Below are positions 31,718 to 42,422 of a stretch of DNA of 64,000 bases, in pieces; position 1 is the stretch's first letter; the number at the start of each line of letters is the position of its first letter. This DNA is from Euborellia annulipes. Taxonomy: Eukaryota > Arthropoda > Insecta > Dermaptera > Anisolabididae. The DNA lies in the NCBI GenBank assembly GCA_023213315.1, contig JAKCPI010011781.1, positions 1 to 64,000 of the forward strand, read 5' to 3'. The notes beneath the pieces were generated by a model. It did no database searches. It was not told where the DNA came from and saw only the letters and a list, made by a program, of their open reading frames with translations. Position numbers and translations under genes: made by a program.

Positions 31718-32585
31718 TATATAAATTACTTTTTTTTTGTATTTTAAGTAAACTGCGTGGTGTAACATTGTGAAATATGGTGAAGACTGAGGGGGAGTTG
31801 GTTTACTCGCTTGCTTCCCAGTCTATATTTCTACTAGGGTCCGTGTATTTCCTATCAGAGGTGTATATAGAATTTTTTTTCGGGATGGAGGGCCTTAACT
31901 CAAATATTTTTCTGTGGAAATTTTTTTTTTAAAGAAACTGAATTTTTTCCGCCGGCGGAACATTCCCCGCCCCTTTTCCACCGTTTTTCTCTCTCAAGTT
32001 CAAATCATTTGACCTTTTTTTTTTTTTTGCGTGCGAGTCTCATCTCATCTTTTTCAGTCTCAGGTTTCGGCCGGCCGAAAGTTTCGACTACATTTTGTCG
32101 AAAACCGAAACCAGGATTTTTGGCCGAAACAGTAACCGAAACCTAATATTCGGTTATAGTTTCCAAATTTCTAAACAAAAACAAAAAAAAGAGGCAAAAA
32201 AAATAAAATTTTGCTAGAAAAAAGGTCAAATGATTGAAACAGAAGCGGCAAAAATTTTCCGTAGGACGGAAAAACAAGTTATTCGAATAATGGAACGTGG
32301 CTGTAGCTGATAAGTTTAATAGGAAGTTATTATATTATATATAAGTTATTCTAAAAAAAAAAGGTAAAATGATTTTCAGGGCAGAGAAAAAAATTTTTCG
32401 ATAGGCGGCAAAAATTTCGTTTTGCTAGGGGAGAAAAAAAGGAAGGGTGCCCCTTTTTGTGTAATGTTATTCTCAACGCACTTTTGGAATGCCATGGACT
32501 TCAAAAGTTTGGGAAACAACTGCCCCAAGGAGTACAAGCAAAATTTTTTCTTTAATAACATGTATATTTTTTTAAATTATTCTGA
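31718..32585. other. Repeat debris, gene-free
   Basis: Contains patches such as GGTTTCGGCCGGCCGAAAG and ACCGAAACC around 32060-32150, and GGCAAAAATTT-type text also seen near 19320-19420 and 48000-48250. No intact element ends were found. Confidence 0.35.
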
Positions 32586-32690
32586 AACTAGACGTTCTCC
32601 CGAGTAAAATGATATGCCACACTTATAGTCAAAAAAGAAAATTATTTTGTGACTGCACTTGGAGCATCACAAATTTTGTGCAAAAATAAA
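32586..32690. mobile_element. Single end of the ACGTTCTCCCGAG element
   Basis: ACGTTCTCCCGAGTAAAATG ... GCACTTGGAGCATCAC matches the terminus of 52687-53180; no right end found. Confidence 0.55.
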
Positions 32691-33059
32691 ATAAATAAAA
32701 CAAAAATAATTCTAATTAAATATTCAATGCGAGATTTAAATATAGTATTTAATTAGAATTAATTATTATTAATTGAATTAAATTTCGTTTTTCTTCTTCT
32801 AAATCCCACAATTAAATTATTTCCTTCTATGTTGTTTTAATTGAATTTCTATAAATCTTATTAAAACCAGAGAATATGAATATTTGATGGACAGATTGAC
32901 GGACATAAAGAGCTACTAATGCAGTATTATTTACAATATTCATTTCAATAGATTCACAAAATATACTGTATATCATTTAGTCAATCAATGATGATGTTAT
33001 TTTGATATATTATTCGTTAAAAGAAAAAAAATTCTCGTGTTTGATAGAAATAGATTTCA

Positions 33060-33265
33060 ATAACTGATAGCAAAAAATGGGCTTAACTTTCGGACATGTC
33101 TCTTGTAAATAAAAGAAATTAAAACCTTTCCAAATATCTGTAAACTTGACCAGCCTTTGGGGGACCTTCGCCTCCATGGAACATCCTCCAGCTGGTTCGG
33201 GCTCGCCTGCAGCGGACCCTCGACTTTTCTTATCAAGCGCCCCAATTTTTCAATCAACTCGTTTC
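33060..33265 (+). repeat. Dispersed repeat, partner of 26940-27060
   Basis: GGGCTTAACTTTCGGACATG ... CCAATTTTTCAATCAACTCG. Slightly GC-rich; the ORFs in it have no recognisable domain. Confidence 0.4.
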
Positions 33266-33295
33266 AGGCAATTAATCATTTATTTATTTGAATGT

Positions 33296-33352
33296 ATTCC
33301 CGTTTATTTACCCGAGGTGCCAAAGTGTACGAAGACACACACCTCAAACCCA
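33296..33352 (-). mobile_element. SINE-2 3' fragment
   Basis: CCCGTTTATTTACCCGAGG ... ACACACACCTCAAACCCAAC. Confidence 0.65.
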
Positions 33353-33850
33353 ACGGAATTTTTGACATTTATCAAGTCTCTGATCAAAATCAACGCCGTT
33401 TAAACCATTCAGCCAGACTAAATAAATTGAAATATCTTTCAATAAATTATATTTATACCAAATTATACAGTAATAATAATTTTCATTATTAGGTTGATAT
33501 AGTGATTAAACCTGCTCTCTAAAAACGAATTAGTAAAAAACTACTAATTCATAGTGAATAGTCACTTTTTTAAGATGTGCAAAGTAGACCACCCGTAAAT
33601 AGTGGATATCCACTTTTTCAATTAGTAAAAATTATTAATATGAAAAATTCACTAATTGAATAAGTGAATTTTTAAAAAAAATAATGACCAAAAAAAAAAG
33701 AAACGTTGAAATAAGGTGCGCTGACACCAGGACCCAAGTTGTGTTTACTGAGTTCTAGCCGAACCCACTTAAACTTGACTTACTATTACTTCTCTGTTAT
33801 TTGGTATATAGGCCTAAGTATGTCGCTGATGTTAACAATGCTTTTTACTT

Positions 33851-34126
33851 TTTTTTTTTTTTTAAAAAAAACATTCACACTTTTTTCTCATTCACACTCA
33901 CATTCACACACACATTCATACAGTCTTTTCGGCAACTCAGGCCATATAAGACTTTTTACGATATCCGTTATTAATAAATATACATATATGGGGTCCAGGC
34001 ATTCTTATTTAAGCCATTTGGTATCCAATTGGCTTAAATAAAATCATCGGACTGCCTGGGGTCCGAACCCGCGACGTTTGGTATATGAGGTTAGCACGCT
34101 AACCTCTACGCCATGCCCCGAGGGCC
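33851..34126 (-). mobile_element. SINE-1 copy with 12-bp target duplication
   Basis: Reverse orientation with poly-T first and the tRNA-like head last (CTCTACGCCATGCCCCGAGG). TGCTTTTTACTT at 33839-33850 and 34127-34138. Confidence 0.9.
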
Positions 34127-34184
34127 TGCTTTTTACTTGAATGTTACTATATTCCTTCCCAGCAATTTATTTCTAAATAAACTT

Positions 34185-34457
34185 TTTTTTTTTTTATTTA
34201 AAAAAAAACATTCACACTTTTTCTCATTCACACTCACACTCACACACACATTCACACAGTCTTTTTCGGCAACTTAGGCCATATAAGACTTTGACGATAA
34301 CCGTTGTAATATAATATTATCTATTATGGGTTCAGGCATTTCTATTTAAGCCATCTGGTATCCAAATGGCTTAAATAAAATCATCGGACTGCCTGGGTCC
34401 GAACCCGCGACGTTTGGTATAGGAGGTAGGCACGCTACCTACTACGCCAGAGGGGGC
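34185..34457 (-). mobile_element. SINE-1 copy with 13-bp target duplication
   Basis: Reverse orientation. TCTAAATAAACTT at 34172-34184 and 34458-34470. Only 46 bp from the previous SINE-1 duplication. Confidence 0.9.
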
Positions 34458-35099
34458 TCTAAATAAACTTAATAAAACTAATTATCGTTATATCAAGAAA
34501 TATATTTACTAAATTTTAAGTAAAAATATTTCTTAATTGACTATTTAAAAAATAATATTTTATTAATTTAAAAAAATTTGGAATCTATTTGTTTTGACTT
34601 AACATATATTTCCTGCAATTTTTAACAAAAAATACAAGTTATCTCAATATTATTATTTATTTGTATTATTATTACTTAAATAAAGCCTTATATTGTCAAA
34701 AATGTCTTTATTAAGGAACCGATCAAACAGCTGGTCGGCCATGTTGGCTTCTCAGACAGCCGGAATTGAATGAACTACTTTTTGAATTAGTAAAAAATAA
34801 CTAATCTAAAAGTAACCAATAAATTTACTAAATATATTAGTAGATTCTACTCAAAATGACTAAATTTGATGTAATTTTCTTACCTACTGTTTGAATAAGT
34901 AAAAATTCTACTAATTCGTTTTAAAAGAGTGAATTTCCAACATATAAAGGTCTCTTATTTAGATGTTGCCACTGTGAGATGATGGTTATTAGCCGAGAAT
35001 TCCTTGAAAAACATGAGAAAAAAGTAAAAATTTTAATATTATGTCCATCTTGAAAACAAAATTGAAATTGAAAAATTCAGAATTGAAAAATACCCGTCC

Positions 35100-35335
35100 G
35101 TAGCCATCTACTGGCATCCCGTGAAATTACATTATTTCCTATCTCTAACTCCTCCTCTTTAGTTCATTTCTAGCTAGTGAACTAATCCTTATTACTGGTT
35201 CCCTTTATCCAACCTCTTCTATGCTAGGGAGGATGTCCTAGTTTGAGGAGGAACTCCCTTAGCTCCTACTCCTTTCGAGGAAGGTGTATCACTGAGAGGG
35301 AACCTTCTTTACATCCTTTCCAAATTTTTAGATGA
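35100..35335 (-). mobile_element. SINE-2 fragment
   Basis: TAGCCATCTACTGGCATCCC through CTATGCTAGGGAGGATGTCC to CATCACTGAGAGGGAACC. Confidence 0.8.
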
Positions 35336-35352
35336 ATGAAGTTTATAAATAA

Positions 35353-35595
35353 ATAATTTCGGCTCAGGGGCCCACATCTTGTGGGCACGTGGATGGCGAC
35401 CACGAGCTCAGGGAGTCCTTCAGTTCTTTAAATGTCTGTCTCTTTCTTCCTCTTTTCAACAGGTGTGAGACCGTGCGACGGGCCGGCCTGTTCTATTTCT
35501 TTCGGTCATAAAAACGTATGATAGGGTTGGTTGGAGGGAAAGAGTGAGGTCCGCCGACCCCGCATCGCGGGACTAGGCGAGGAGAGAAGAAGAAA
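35353..35595 (+). mobile_element. GC-rich retroposon, second copy
   Basis: Same unit as 13143-13398 (GCTCAGGGGCCCACATCTTG ... GGGCCGGCCTGTTCTATTTC ... GAGAAGAAG). Flanked by AAGTTTATAAATAA at 35339-35352 and 35596-35609. Different duplications at the two sites show independent insertions. Confidence 0.75.
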
Positions 35596-35611
35596 AAGTT
35601 TATAAATAATT

Positions 35612-35660
35612 TATTAAGGCCAACTGTTTCTGTCATGATTAAGACCATCTTCAGATGTCA
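35612..35660 (-). ncRNA. Degenerate hammerhead-like motif
   Basis: Minus strand: CTGAAGA, a weak stem II (GTC/GAC), GAAAC. Flanking TTATTAAGGCCAACTG resembles the arm end of the 11971-13035 element, so it is probably the same family. Confidence 0.35.
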
Positions 35661-35815
35661 AAGAATTAGTATACCGGTAATTATATTAATACAATGAAAT
35701 TCTCAATTATATTTGAACAAATAAGTAAATAAATATACATTTTGAGGTTATATGCTGATTGGAGTCTCTTCAAATTCAAACTCATTTATTTTTATACTTA
35801 TTTAATTTCTTTATT

Positions 35816-36000
35816 TAACAAGACATGTGAGTGTTTTTTATTGGTGAGGCCAAACATCCCATGGCCCCCGGGAATCGAACCCAGGATCTCCGCCTTTCCG
35901 GGGCATAGGCGTGCTATCCATTGCACCAGGCCACCGGACCCTCGACCTGCACCAATAAAACTCACTTCCCCTTATATGCAGTTAGTCACATGTCTTGTTA
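35816..36000. mobile_element. Small inverted-repeat element carrying a tRNA-like core
   Basis: TAACAAGACATGTGA (35816-35830) and its exact complement (35986-36000) enclose a further imperfect inverted repeat (TTATTGGTG / CACCAATAA) and the tRNA-like sequence at 35863-35932. Confidence 0.6.
35863..35932 (-). pseudogene. tRNA-like sequence (pseudo-tRNA or SINE head)
   Basis: Minus strand: D-arm TGC...GCA, T-arm CTGGG TTCGATT CCCGG, anticodon stem CGCCT/AGGCG, but the anticodon loop would be 11 nt rather than 7 and the acceptor stem pairs only partly. A working tRNA is unlikely. Confidence 0.5.
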
Positions 36001-36149
36001 AATATATCTATGACTAGTTAAGTCCGAATCGAGGTATTTTGAATACTATTATCTTATTCAAATATAGATATAGATCTCGAAAAATATTTAGCTAATTTCT
36101 TTATGTTGGTGTCATATCTATTTAAAATTTTATTCAGTTAAAAGCTCTG

Positions 36150-36185
36150 AAAATGGACTTAAATGAAACCGAAACGTCAGACTAG
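36150..36185 (+). ncRNA. Inactivated hammerhead-like relic
   Basis: CTGAAAA then ... CCGAAACGTC. The essential G8 of the core is A here, so cleavage is not expected. Confidence 0.3.
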
Positions 36186-36432
36186 TGAATTTTCGAAAGG
36201 AGTCGGTGCTGAGGGAGTCCATCCTCAAACTAGGACATCCTCCCTAGCATAGAAGAGGTTGGATTAAAGGAATCAGAATTAAGGATTCGTTCATAGCTAA
36301 AATTGAACGCAGTAGGGGGAGTTTGAGATAGGAAATAATGTAACTTCACGGGGTGCTAGTAGATGGCTTCGGGTGGGTGTGAGGTGTGTGTCTTTGTGCA
36401 CGAAAGCACCTTGGATAAATAAACGGGCATTC
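36185..36432 (+). mobile_element. SINE-2 3' half
   Basis: TTTTCGAAAGGAGTCGGTGC through AACTTCACGGGGTGC to CACCTTGGATAAATAAACGG. Confidence 0.8.
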
Positions 36433-36837
36433 CCGAAATTTCAAATAGAAAGAATCTGGATCAATATGCCTGTGAAGAATAGAGGCTTAGATGTGTCAAT
36501 AAAGTAAAAAGAGAGGGGGGAAATACAATAGCAATTAATATTATATACTAAATAAACAAAAAGAGGGTGGGGAGAGCTAATCAAATAAAGATCTCATTTC
36601 GAAGGCTTTGCTTCTCTAAGCCTTACACTTAATTCATTCAGATTAATTAATTAATAATAATATCCTTTGCTTATGTTTGTTTGTTGACTGACCAGTTGAT
36701 TAGCTATGTTTATGTTTATACTAGCCACCGTTGGCCTCCACTTTGCTAAAAAAAAATTACCTATTGTATTTGAGAAATGTATTTTATTTTATAATCTTTG
36801 ATCGGTAAAAAAAAAATTATTTCAAATTCCTTTTCGG
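36433..36837. other. Gene-free spacer
   Basis: AT-rich with no recognised feature. Confidence 0.4.
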
Positions 36838-36942
36838 GATCCCCGAGGTGCTTCCATGCACAAAGACACACCTCAAACTCAGCCGGCCTCTGGCCGTAGT
36901 CATCTACCGGCACCCCGTGAAGTTAGATTATTTCGTATCTCT

Positions 36943-37152
36943 AGGTTAGGTTGAAGTGGCCGTTCCCAGACAGGGAACACACTTAGGCCAATTAGGCCCT
37001 TTGCGATACCACGGTGGGACTATCCCCTTTTCCTACCCTAAGAGGAGACTTCGGCAGGACGTTTGAATTATTTGCGGCAAGCTGGATTCGAACCCGAGCC
37101 GTGTTGAGACTTCAGACTCCGTAATCCTCAGCTTAGCCGTCTTAGCCATTGC
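36943..37152 (-). mobile_element. Third tRNA-derived SINE type
   Basis: Minus strand: GGCAATGGCTAAGACGGC head (A-box region), B-box GGGTTCGAATCC, and an end CAACCTAACCT. Flanked by TCTCTA / CCTCTA in the host SINE-2. Only one copy in the window. Confidence 0.7.
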
Positions 37153-37245
37153 CTCTAACTCCTCCTCCTCCTGTGTTTATTTCTCGCTAATGAACTAATT
37201 CTTATTTCTGGTTCCCTTTTGGATAAAAATCCAACCTCTTTTCAT

Positions 37246-37350
37246 CCGTTCCATGTGAGCCCGTGGAATAGGCTCCCCGAGAATATTCGAGTTGCGAGAG
37301 GCAGGGAGTTGTTTAAGAGAGACTTGGCGAGTTTACTCTTGGAGGGTTAG
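37246..37350 (+). pseudogene. LINE ORF2 C-terminal end
   Basis: 34 codons and a TAG: PFHVSPWNRLPENIRVARGR ... FKRDLASLLLEG. The pattern W-N-x-LP-x-x-(I/V)...F-K-x-x-(L) is typical of the C-terminus of CR1/L2/Jockey-type LINE ORF2 proteins. It is followed by 3'-UTR-like sequence to about 37395 with an A-run. It is a different lineage from the LINE at 38911. Confidence 0.75.
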
Positions 37351-38122
37351 GCGTCCCACTTGAGCCAGTTCATAGCAGTATTCATAAGTAAAAAAAAAAC
37401 AGAGTGCAGCGGATGTTGTGGTTGTGTGACTGTGATGATGATAATGTGTTGAGAGCAGATGTATATGATGTAAAAATTATTGTTAAGTGTTCAAACAAAG
37501 ACAACGTATGGTTCTCAAAACAAAAAAGTGTTTTTTTTTTTCATTCATTCATTCATTCACTCTTTTATGCTAGGGAGGATGTCCTAGTTTGAGGAGGGAC
37601 TCCCTCAGCACTGACTCCTTTCGAAGAATGTATCTCTAAAAGGGAACCTTCTTTACGTCCCTTCCACAGGAACTCCCTCTCCTCGTAGAGTTGCCTGGGG
37701 GCTATTGTGGTAGCATCCAAAATTCCAATCCAAACAGTATTTGAGGATTTGTTTACATTAACTAAATATTTTTATTTAATGAAAAAATCCCACAACACCC
37801 AGGATGTGAACACGGATCTTCTTTGTAGAAGCCGATACCTTATTCCACTACACAAGCAAACCTCCGGTTAAAGAAATTTCCATAAATATCCGTCTAGTAA
37901 TTTCGGAATTTATGCGTTACAAAAAGAAAAACTTTGTCTTTTAGATAACAAGATAGTAAATAATCCAGCTAAGTAAAAAAAAAAAACTGTCAAACTCCTA
38001 TATTAGTGATGGACAAACCTTCGTTAAAAAAAGTTTCGCAACAATTATCTTAGGAGTAATCGAGAACAAAAGAATTTTTGAACCAGGTGGTAATTTATTA
38101 TTATTTTTTTTAATTGTTTCAG

Positions 38123-38316
38123 ATACGTGACATCTCCTGTTAGACAGCAACAATTAGGAGACCTGTCTCGAAGATCGTCTTCATCTCCAGCCAATGCTTC
38201 AGAGACTCCGATCCTTGCAGCTCTAGTCCATCAGGCAGCAATTATACCAAATGTTAGACACGAAAATCGAACCAACGAGCGGAGACTTCCACCAACATCG
38301 CCAACGCTACACCCAG
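38123..38316 (+). CDS. Protein-coding exon 2 of the same host gene
   Basis: Preceded by TTTTTTTAATTGTTTCAG, a good polypyrimidine tract and acceptor. The first base completes Arg with the previous exon, then 64 codons (YVTSPVRQQQLGDLSRR ... PPTSPTLHP) and one base, with donor CAG|GTAGGG at 38317. Base composition is far less AT-rich than the flanks. The product is Ser/Arg/Pro-rich and probably disordered, with a short hydrophobic ILAALVHQAAIIP segment. A reading frame continuing to TAG at 38336 is likely intronic. The next exon would start in phase 1; none is visible downstream. Confidence 0.75.
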
Positions 38317-38910
38317 GTAGGGATACAAAGTTATAGTAGTTGGAGTAGCTGGAGTCTGCTTTCGGTGGGTGTGACTCCTCTCCAATATGAGGCCATGGGG
38401 GGAAAGATATCCAGGAAAATGAACATTAACAAATTATAAGCCTACTATAAATTAATTAATTTGATTTTCAAAAGACCCCAATGCTTTTCAATAGGGAAAT
38501 TTTTGAGCCTTCTCAAGGAATATTTTTCTTGTACACTCCATTACACCTCCATAAGGGTCTATTTCCACCAGACGTGCCGTGCCGTACCACTGCCATTCCG
38601 GTTTTTAATTTTGTGCCGATATCTCGCTTTGTTCATTGCTGCTTATCCTTTTCCCATTGCTACTTATCCTTTTTTTTATTTAAATTCCGTTGACTAGGAA
38701 AATCAAAGAACATTTAATATTGTAGAACCTACAAAATACCGATTATGACAACAACAATGTCAAAGACAATATCCAGCATCGCACAGCAGCAGCACGACCT
38801 AGTTGAAATAGGCCTTAAGGGTGCAAAACCTCATTTCTAAATCATAGGAGAAGGTGAATTGCTTTGGAGGTAAAGAAAAATCACTTTTGGTGAGTTTTAT
38901 AATCTCATGG

Positions 38911-39712
38911 TTCCCATCTTTGGCGAGGGGCGTCGAGAGACGCTCTCTTCTCCTTGGACGCCATACAGAGGCGTGCTATTAGACTGATAGATGATTCTAC
39001 TCTCAGCGCATCCCTACAATCGCTAGGTCATAAAAGAAGAGTGTCTGCACTCTCTCTCTTCTATAGGTATTATCATGGTCAATGTTCTGCCGAATTAAAA
39101 TCAATTATCCCACGGAACACAAGAGAGGCATCGTCCCAGCATCCCTATGCTGTTCAGATCACGACTAAAGGGGCCCTTACACGATCAATCATACTGACAG
39201 TATTTGAGCTGATTGGCGTTTTGATTGAACGTGTATGGGCAAGACTGAAGACTGATGGCCGTTTTCTTTTTGTTTTTTTATTGTTACTTAGTGGCAGAGA
39301 ACAAAGTTAGTTTAGTTAAGAAGAAAAATTAGTGGCTTCCCACAGTCGAATGAGCTAAAAAGAACTTTATTCTGACTGGTAGTCTGAATGCTACGTGTAA
39401 AATTATACTTGAATGAAGAAAATACTGACGATCGGACTGATTCACTCAGACTGACAGTATGATTGATCGTGTAAGGGCCCCTTAACAGAACTAGTCAATT
39501 CCAATCTTCCTTTATCCCGTGATTGGAACAAGCTCCCTGCGTCTATCTTCCCCAAAACCAACAATCTTCAGACATTCAAGTCGAATCTCAACAGGCATCT
39601 TCTCAGTTCCCGCAGTTGAGTTTCCCCTTTATGCTTCTCCTTTTGTTTTTATTTTCTTCCTGGCTGCATGTGACTACTGGTCATTATAGGTCTTCGGACC
39701 TTATGCACCCAT
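38911..39712 (+). pseudogene. LINE ORF2 C-terminus and 3' end, split by a Harbinger MITE
   Basis: Read in + frame: HLWRGASRDALFSLDAIQRR, then LFYRYYHGQCSAELKSIIP and REASSQHPYAVQITT, the post-RT domain of a Jockey/CR1-like LINE (QRRAIRLI ... LFYRYYHG ... SIIPP). After the insertion (39169-39482) the text resumes with AACAGAACTAGTCAATTCC and the 3' UTR GGTCTTCGGACCTTATGCAC and an A-rich end. An eight-residue deletion relative to the second copy (55768) is visible at the SIIP-RNTRE junction. Confidence 0.85.
39169..39482. mobile_element. PIF/Harbinger-type MITE, TAA duplication
   Basis: The ends AGGGGCCCTTACACGATC and GATCGTGTAAGGGCCCCT are part of 33-bp inverted repeats. TAA occurs at 39166-39168 and 39483-39485. 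The LINE copy at 55918 shows the uninterrupted site (ACGACTAACAGAAC). 314 bp. Confidence 0.9.
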
Positions 39713-40025
39713 TCCAAAAAAAAATAATCCGTATTTCCATTAACATTAATTAATTGTTATTTAGCACACCACAACTCATTTCGAAATTCCGACAAGAATT
39801 ACAGTTACCCAAAGAATATATAAATGTTTCCTCAAACAATTATTATGGAAGAAATTGTAACTTCAACAATTATTAACTCCAAAAGTTTTAGGATAATTAT
39901 TTTCCTGTATTCCCTCTAAGGTCCTCTTTGCTCATTCTTTCTACATAATTTGTATATATGAATTTGTACTACGCCTTTACCATCTCGACTACTATTTGAT
40001 TTATTTATCATTTTTTTTGTTTTTT

Positions 40026-40173
40026 ACTTTCTCTTACCAATGTATATATGTAATATATATATAGAGAGAAAGTATTGGATTCATGTCAAAAATTCGATGT
40101 CGAGATTTTGAAGGATCTTCACGTTTTGAGGTCCCCTGAATCCAAAAAAGTGGTTTTCGCGACATGGTCTGTC

Positions 40174-40206
<33 letters not shown>

Positions 40207-40699
40207 GTGTGTGTTCAATTTTAAGCATGAAGGAATTGAGCTACGAGGTTGAAATTCTATATTTAAGTTAAACACCCCCGGGACCGGGAAAATAAGCTTT
40301 TAATCAAAATCGGCCAAAGAGTACTAGTACTTTACTGATGTAATTTTTCAGTTTTTTTCGATTTTCTCAAAATTTGCTCCAACGATTTTTTTTAAAATTC
40401 AAAAATCAATTATTTTTTAGATGTTCTTTAAAATGTATATTCTCATTTTGCGATTGAAATCTTCTGAAGACCACTTTACTCTTGTATTTCATAGGAAAGA
40501 TAAAAGAAATGGTTGCCATGGTAACAAAATATAAATATTTTTCCATACTTATAAATTTTACATCTGAATTCAAATGTTCCGTACTGTCGGAAACTAAATA
40601 TATGTCGACACAAAAAATCTGGTGTGACAAGCACAGTACACAACTTTCGATTACAGAAGGTAAGAGAAAGTTGTGTGCTGTGCGACAGTCACACCAGAT
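40026..40699 (+). mobile_element. Element A, full length
   Basis: ACTTTCTCTTACC to CAGTCACACCAG in T-runs on both sides; very close to the copies at 12147 and 42423, so among the younger ones. Confidence 0.9.
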
Positions 40700-41597
40700 T
40701 TTTTTTTTTACTTAATAAACTAGTTTATGAATTTGATTTCACAAACTGGTTATATTATTATTCAAGCACGAAAGTATATGAAAAACGATTGAAAATTCAT
40801 ATGATCCCGCCATTTGATCTCTGATTATGTATCATATTTAATTTTTGCCATCTATATATTCATTTTACATTTAATCTAGGGTTTCTTTTTTTTTTTTAAT
40901 TTCGTTTCGTTTTTTTTTTTTTCTCTCTATATTCATTTCACAATAGAAAATTGAATTGAATTGAATGATATTTTAGAAATTTTACGTTACATGTAATATT
41001 TTTTTTTTTTTTTTTTGTTTAATTAATCAGGACAAAATTAAATTAGAATTTAAAATAGAGAGAGAGGGATTATTAAAAATGTTCCTACATTTGTTTCCTC
41101 AATATATATATAAAAAAAAAAAGAAAAATTCTTTGCCCGATTTTAATTTAATTTCTATAAAGTGTGTGTGTGTGTGTGTGTGTGAACAAGGAGGGAGATG
41201 TTCGAGAATAAAAATGAAAAGCTTTTTTTTTTTTATATTATTTGCTTTTTAAGAGAATTATTTATCAAGTGTTTGAATTGCAAAATTACAATCTGATATT
41301 GCTGGCCATGAAGGGAAATTTATTTATATATTTCTTTTTTTTTTTTTTTTATTTATTTAACGTGAATATTTAAAGAAAGCTTTTTTTTTTTTTAATTATT
41401 TAATTAAAAATGGATTTAAATTGAAATTAAACAGAATGTATCAACATTCTTCTTTTGATATCGTTGATATCGTCTGAAAGCAAAAGTGGGGTTGTATCTG
41501 TGAACGATGAAATTTCCGCCCATCCTTGGTGGGCTACCCTCCTAGTCAAGGGGGAGGGGACTTAACTCCAAGGTACGGTTCAATCCATGTTACAAGA
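40700..41597. other. Gene-free stretch with T-runs and GT microsatellite
   Basis: A GT tract at 41163-41184, a GA tract near 41058, and several T-runs of 10-20. Confidence 0.5.
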
Positions 41598-42034
41598 TGT
41601 GGATTTTACAGCTGGATAATCGGTCCCAGGACACCCTGGGCTAGAGGGCAACAAAGAAGCAGATAAGCTTTTACTGGACCAGAGCATTTGGTGGGATGAA
41701 CACCATCCGGGCGAGTCTGGATTCAAAGGAAAAGAACAGCTATGGAGAGAATATCCAAAAGTGAGGATATCAAAACAACTTCTTGGGACATTTAACCAGA
41801 AGAGAACTTCGGATTGCTTGAAACTTTCAATGAACACTTCTCAGACCTGAATCATGGGTTTCGTTGATACTTACGTGATTTGAAGTCCTATATAAAACAT
41901 TGAAAATCCCGCCTAAACTTGCTGCTAAGGTGCAGTCATAATGGCGCAGTGAGTGTAAACATGTTTTATGTCAATTTAAGCCTTTGAATGCTTTATTTGT
42001 ATTTAGTTGATTAAAATGGTTATTAATTGATTCT

Positions 42035-42308
42035 TGGACTGCCTATAATGATAAAGCCATGATTAAAAGTGTAACTCCAGCAAATAAAGAACTTGAGATC
42101 CTAACAACACCTCCCAAAACATCTCTTGTCCAGCCTTTAGATAAATATGGATTTCGTCTATGGAAGAATTCGTTCGTAAATTTTCTGATCGTCTTGTTTT
42201 GAATGATATATTTATATCAAAGAAACAACATTCTCAAACTTCAGTTATTAGCACATACGTTAATCAATTCTCATCATCACGATTTCAAAATGTTTTCAAA
42301 TCCAGTTG
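42035..42308 (+). pseudogene. Transposase C-terminal catalytic remnant, frameshifted
   Basis: First frame: NKELEILTTPPKTSLVQPLD then YGFRLWKN; after a frameshift near 42165: EFVRKFSDRLVLNDIF ... SSSRFQNVFKSS and a stop. The L-T-x-P-P-x-T-S-x-(I/V)-Q-P-L-D pattern precedes the last catalytic Asp of pogo/Tigger-like (DDE_1/DDE_3) transposases. The N-terminal half is missing. Confidence 0.6.
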
Positions 42309-42422
42309 ATTATTGTTTCAATGTAGCTAATAAAAATTGTTGTTGTCATAATTTGCACTGTAACGCTTACGCTTTCATTATAAGTAGTTGGTGTAAGGAT
42401 TCTCTTTGCTTTGATCACTTTT

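Larger units (their letters stand above)
33512..34930. mobile_element. AT-rich element with ATTAGTAAAA repeats, carrying two SINEs
   Basis: CTCTAAAAACGAATTAGTA at the left and TACTAATTCGTTTTAAAAGAG at the right are inverted. Motifs such as AATTAGTAAAAA and CTACTAATTC recur near both ends (33515-33680 and 34765-34930). Two SINE-1 copies lie inside, so they postdate it. Confidence 0.55.
36838..37860 (-). mobile_element. SINE-2 copy split by two insertions
   Basis: Parts at 36838-36942, 37153-37240 and 37565-37860 follow one another in the SINE-2 order (reverse). The breaks are filled by a tRNA-derived SINE (36943-37152) and by a LINE 3' end (37241-37564). Confidence 0.8.
21430..38122 (+). other. 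Intron of about 16.7 kb, repeat-filled
   Basis: Bounded by GTAAGT and by a TTTTTTTAATTGTTTCAG acceptor. It contains at least six SINEs, element A copies, the hammerhead element at 23067, the AAGCTAA-array transposon and several inverted-repeat elements. A missed internal exon cannot be excluded, but the phase match makes direct joining plausible. Confidence 0.6.

Noticed and set aside
35863..35932. Functional tRNA gene
   Set aside because: An 11-nt anticodon loop and a broken acceptor stem.
36940..36955. Interstitial telomere
   Set aside because: Only two TTAGG-like units and they are the end of a SINE.
38941..39310. 118-codon ORF as a host gene
   Set aside because: Its N-terminal part is a LINE C-terminus and its C-terminal part is read out of a Harbinger MITE.
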